Assembly (NCBI GenBank): GCA_947502595.1
Contig: CANNAM010000003.1
Span: forward strand, 186,001 to 250,000
Source: an uncultured Marinicella sp.
GTDB taxonomy: Bacteria > Pseudomonadota > Gammaproteobacteria > Xanthomonadales > Marinicellaceae
Direction: 5' to 3'
Length of the DNA: 64,000 nucleotides
In this document: piece by piece, positions 62,437 to 64,000 of the stretch
Numbering within the stretch: position 1 is the stretch's first letter
Layout: every line of letters begins with the position of its first letter
The notes under the pieces: generated by a model
What the model was told of the DNA's origin: nothing
What the model saw: the letters and a program-made list of their open reading frames with translations, nothing else
The model's database searches: none
Position numbers and translations under genes: made by a program

Positions 62437-62522
62437 AACTGTTTCCAATGTTCTGTATCAAACGTGACGGCGCATTTTAATCCTATACTGTATGAATGTA
62501 AAGCCCCGTTGGCATTTTTTTC

Positions 62523-63035
62523 TCACATATCAATGTCACTGAGGTCAACATCAAAGCGACTCATTAAACCAGCCAGGTCTTTCATCATAATCTGACCACC
62601 TATTTTAATCACCACCAACTCAGAATCATCGTCCAGAGCCATCACTGACAAACCCTGCATGGTATCGTTATTCATTTCAGCCATGATATACACCGTCGAA
62701 TCATCTTCGCGGATGGTGGCCAGCTGTTGCATACCCAAAGCCTTCATCTCACCTGCTGTGGCATTGATGAATGATTTGACTTGATTCAAATCTCCCTTGA
62801 AATCCTCGTCATCCAAGTTATAAACCCTGACGGTAATTTCAGTCAGGTTTTTCATCACCTCTGAAACTTGCTTTTCTTCGCTGGTCATGCCACTGAGCAA
62901 ACCCAGCATAGCAGCGCCTAAATTTATTTCAACCGAAGGCTCTATACCCATGATTGTTTGTAGTTTTTGCAACACATCCTCTGCCTTAACTTGCGCTGTT
63001 AAGACCAAAAGACTGATTAATATAATTTTTTTCAT
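62523..63035 (-). CDS. DUF4252-type secreted protein of the ECF cassette
   Basis: A 170-residue protein with a signal peptide (MKKIILISLLVLTAQVKA) followed by an alpha/beta domain. It resembles DUF4252 proteins (VEINLGAAMLGLLSGM; VYIMAEMNNDTMQGLSVMA). It ends the cassette after the membrane protein and sigma factor genes. DUF4252 members occur next to ECF sigma factors in many Bacteroidetes and gammaproteobacteria. The molecular role is unknown. Confidence 0.8.
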   Translation of the reverse strand: MKKIILISLLVLTAQVKAEDVLQKLQTIMGIEPSVEINLGAAMLGLLSGMTSEEKQVSEVMKNLTEITVRVYNLDDEDFKGDLNQVKSFINATAGEMKALGMQQLATIREDDSTVYIMAEMNNDTMQGLSVMALDDDSELVVIKIGGQIMMKDLAGLMSRFDVDLSDIDM

Positions 63036-63047
63036 GATTTTACTCCA

Positions 63048-63413
63048 CTAAATCTGTGCCATGGATTTAGAAACAGGTACGATAATTGCCGGTTTTATGC
63101 CATGTGTATTGGCATCCTCTAATGTTTTAGCACTTATTTTTTGCATGTAATGCATGGCTATCTGCATGTCTCTTTCAGCTGCTGCCAGTTGTTTTTGTTG
63201 TATTTGACTGTGGTTTTGCAAAAACAGACCCAAAGAAAATACCGCAACAAAAGCAAAAGCCATGGCCGGCTTCAGCCAGCTGTAACCTTGGTTGATACCA
63301 ATTTCTCGATACAAGTTTTGCTTCATGCTTGGTGGGCATTTAACTTTACGAGTTTGTTCAAAATAATGAGTCAACTCTTCTGCAACCTGATTTTCTATAC
63401 TTTGTTTACGCAT
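63048..63413 (-). CDS. Single-pass membrane protein, possible anti-sigma factor or partner
   Basis: A 121-residue protein. About 45 N-terminal cytoplasmic residues with a helical, charged start (QVAEELTHYFEQTRKVKCPPS) precede one helix (about 48-66, PAMAFAFVAVFSLGLFLQ) and a C-terminal extracytoplasmic part. This topology and its start inside the sigma gene end (8-base overlap) suggest an anti-sigma role, but no zinc-binding ZAS motif is visible. The assignment is context-based. Confidence 0.7.
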   Translation of the reverse strand: MRKQSIENQVAEELTHYFEQTRKVKCPPSMKQNLYREIGINQGYSWLKPAMAFAFVAVFSLGLFLQNHSQIQQKQLAAAERDMQIAMHYMQKISAKTLEDANTHGIKPAIIVPVSKSMAQI

Positions 63414-63897
63414 ATGTTTTTTCCAAACTTTCTTTTAACTGTTTCCGAGCCCTGTGTAAATAGACTTTGGTTTGAGACAAACTCAAATCCAAAGCATCCG
63501 CCAATACCTGATAGCTTAACCCATTGACTTCACGCATCACCAACAAAGATTGGTAAGGTTCGTCTAATTGGTTAATTGCTCTGCCAATTTCACCAGATAA
63601 CTCATCATTTAATACCACATCTGTGGCTGATGGTGAAACATTGCACCCTACGGCTTGTGCCATTTGGTATTCATTGGCAAGTTTACGCCGACGAATGATG
63701 TCCAGACATTGGTTCCTGGTCACTTTATACAACCATGCTTTTTCAAATTTACCGCCACTTTCTTTGTGTTGCCACAGTTTGATGAAAGTGTCTTGCACCA
63801 CATCTTCAGCTTCTAACTGACAACCCAACATTCGATACGCCAAGGCATACAATCCATGTTGGTTTTGACTGACTTGTAGGCGGTACCAAATACTCAT
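63406..63897 (-). CDS. ECF-type RNA polymerase sigma-70 factor
   Basis: Extracytoplasmic-function sigma factor of 163 residues. Region 2 is seen in ALAYRMLGCQLEAEDVVQDTFIKLW and AWLYKVTRNQCLDIIRRRK, and region 4 in LDEPYQSLLVMREVNGLSYQVLADALDLSLSQTKVYLHRARKQL (given here as family blocks). I choose ATG 63897. A GTG at 63924 would extend it by nine residues. The two downstream genes are overlapping or adjacent, so they are likely in its own regulon. The upstream region runs off the window. Confidence 0.92.
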   Translation of the reverse strand: MSIWYRLQVSQNQHGLYALAYRMLGCQLEAEDVVQDTFIKLWQHKESGGKFEKAWLYKVTRNQCLDIIRRRKLANEYQMAQAVGCNVSPSATDVVLNDELSGEIGRAINQLDEPYQSLLVMREVNGLSYQVLADALDLSLSQTKVYLHRARKQLKESLEKTYA

Positions 63898-64000
63898 GCT
63901 AGTTAAATGTTTACATTTCAACACTAAAGACGAAATAATTTCTGATTTGTTACATAATTAGAATTTTTATTTCAATTTTTCAGCTATGCTTGCGCGAACT

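Overview
The window is a gene-dense stretch of moderately low GC (low forties by eye) from a free-living, facultatively anaerobic gammaproteobacterium. Supporting features are the pyrG-kdsA-eno order, GSI glutamine synthetase, pal-cpoB-queE-queC, btuB with a cobalamin riboswitch, and c-type cytochrome denitrification enzymes. The plant/proteobacterial-type glutamate-cysteine ligase, eukaryote-type Ser/Thr kinase with a helical-repeat tail, propeller-type hybrid histidine kinase and Mrp-type antiporter suggest a marine lineage near the Xanthomonadales/Marinicella-like group. That placement is an inference from gene content, not a proven classification. No insertion sequence, phage gene, CRISPR array, tRNA or rRNA was seen.

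Layout. 1-5.3 kb: the 3' end of an ErpA-type Fe-S carrier gene overlapping nudC, then mutM, a B12-riboswitch-controlled btuB, and an SDR-glnB pair. 5.6-9.4 kb: pyrG-kdsA-eno. 9.4-21.1 kb: a denitrification region containing a Crp/Fnr-type NO-regulator candidate (DNR-like) on the plus strand. Facing it on the minus strand are nirS (an unusual lipoprotein with an extra cytochrome c domain), a heme-type TonB receptor, norCBQD and an outer-membrane porin. Four of these minus-strand promoters carry a DNR/FNR-like box (TTGAY-N4-RTCAW) at a consistent distance from a -10 element, so I read the region as one NO/anaerobiosis regulon that includes the receptor and the porin. 21.1-25.7 kb: mscS, glnA, mscL, msrC and a small unknown gene. 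25.7-33.4 kb: a 1445-residue hybrid sensor kinase, a hotdog protein, a stand-alone PaaZ-like fusion enzyme and a PlsC-like acyltransferase. 33.5-38.3 kb: pal-cpoB-queE-queC-MOSC and a convergent yeiH. 38.4-43.4 kb: a Ser/Thr kinase and an FG-GAP-like secreted protein.

43.9-51.3 kb is a nine-gene, tightly overlapping Mrp-type cation/proton antiporter operon in the order E-F-G-(A' fused to B)-C-D-D2-small membrane protein-D3. This order resembles the antiporter module of archaeal Mbh complexes more than the bacterial mrpABCDEFG order. It has three NuoL/M/N-type subunits and no full-length MrpA. 51.5-56.0 kb encodes a 1504-residue secreted propeller protein with an inserted PA domain; it shares a C-terminal G-x-WYDP domain with the FG-GAP-like protein 10 kb away. 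56-64 kb: gshA, an OppA-like binding protein, a DUF6502-like gene, rsmJ, gltA, rpmE2 and an ECF sigma factor cassette with two downstream envelope proteins.

How it fits together. Denitrification genes make N2O from nitrite via NO. nosZ, nitrate reductase and heme d1 synthesis genes are not in the window and must be elsewhere if the pathway works. The proposed heme receptor and porin would supply heme or small solutes under the same control. All database-level names rest on motif recognition from the translated sequence; nothing was searched.
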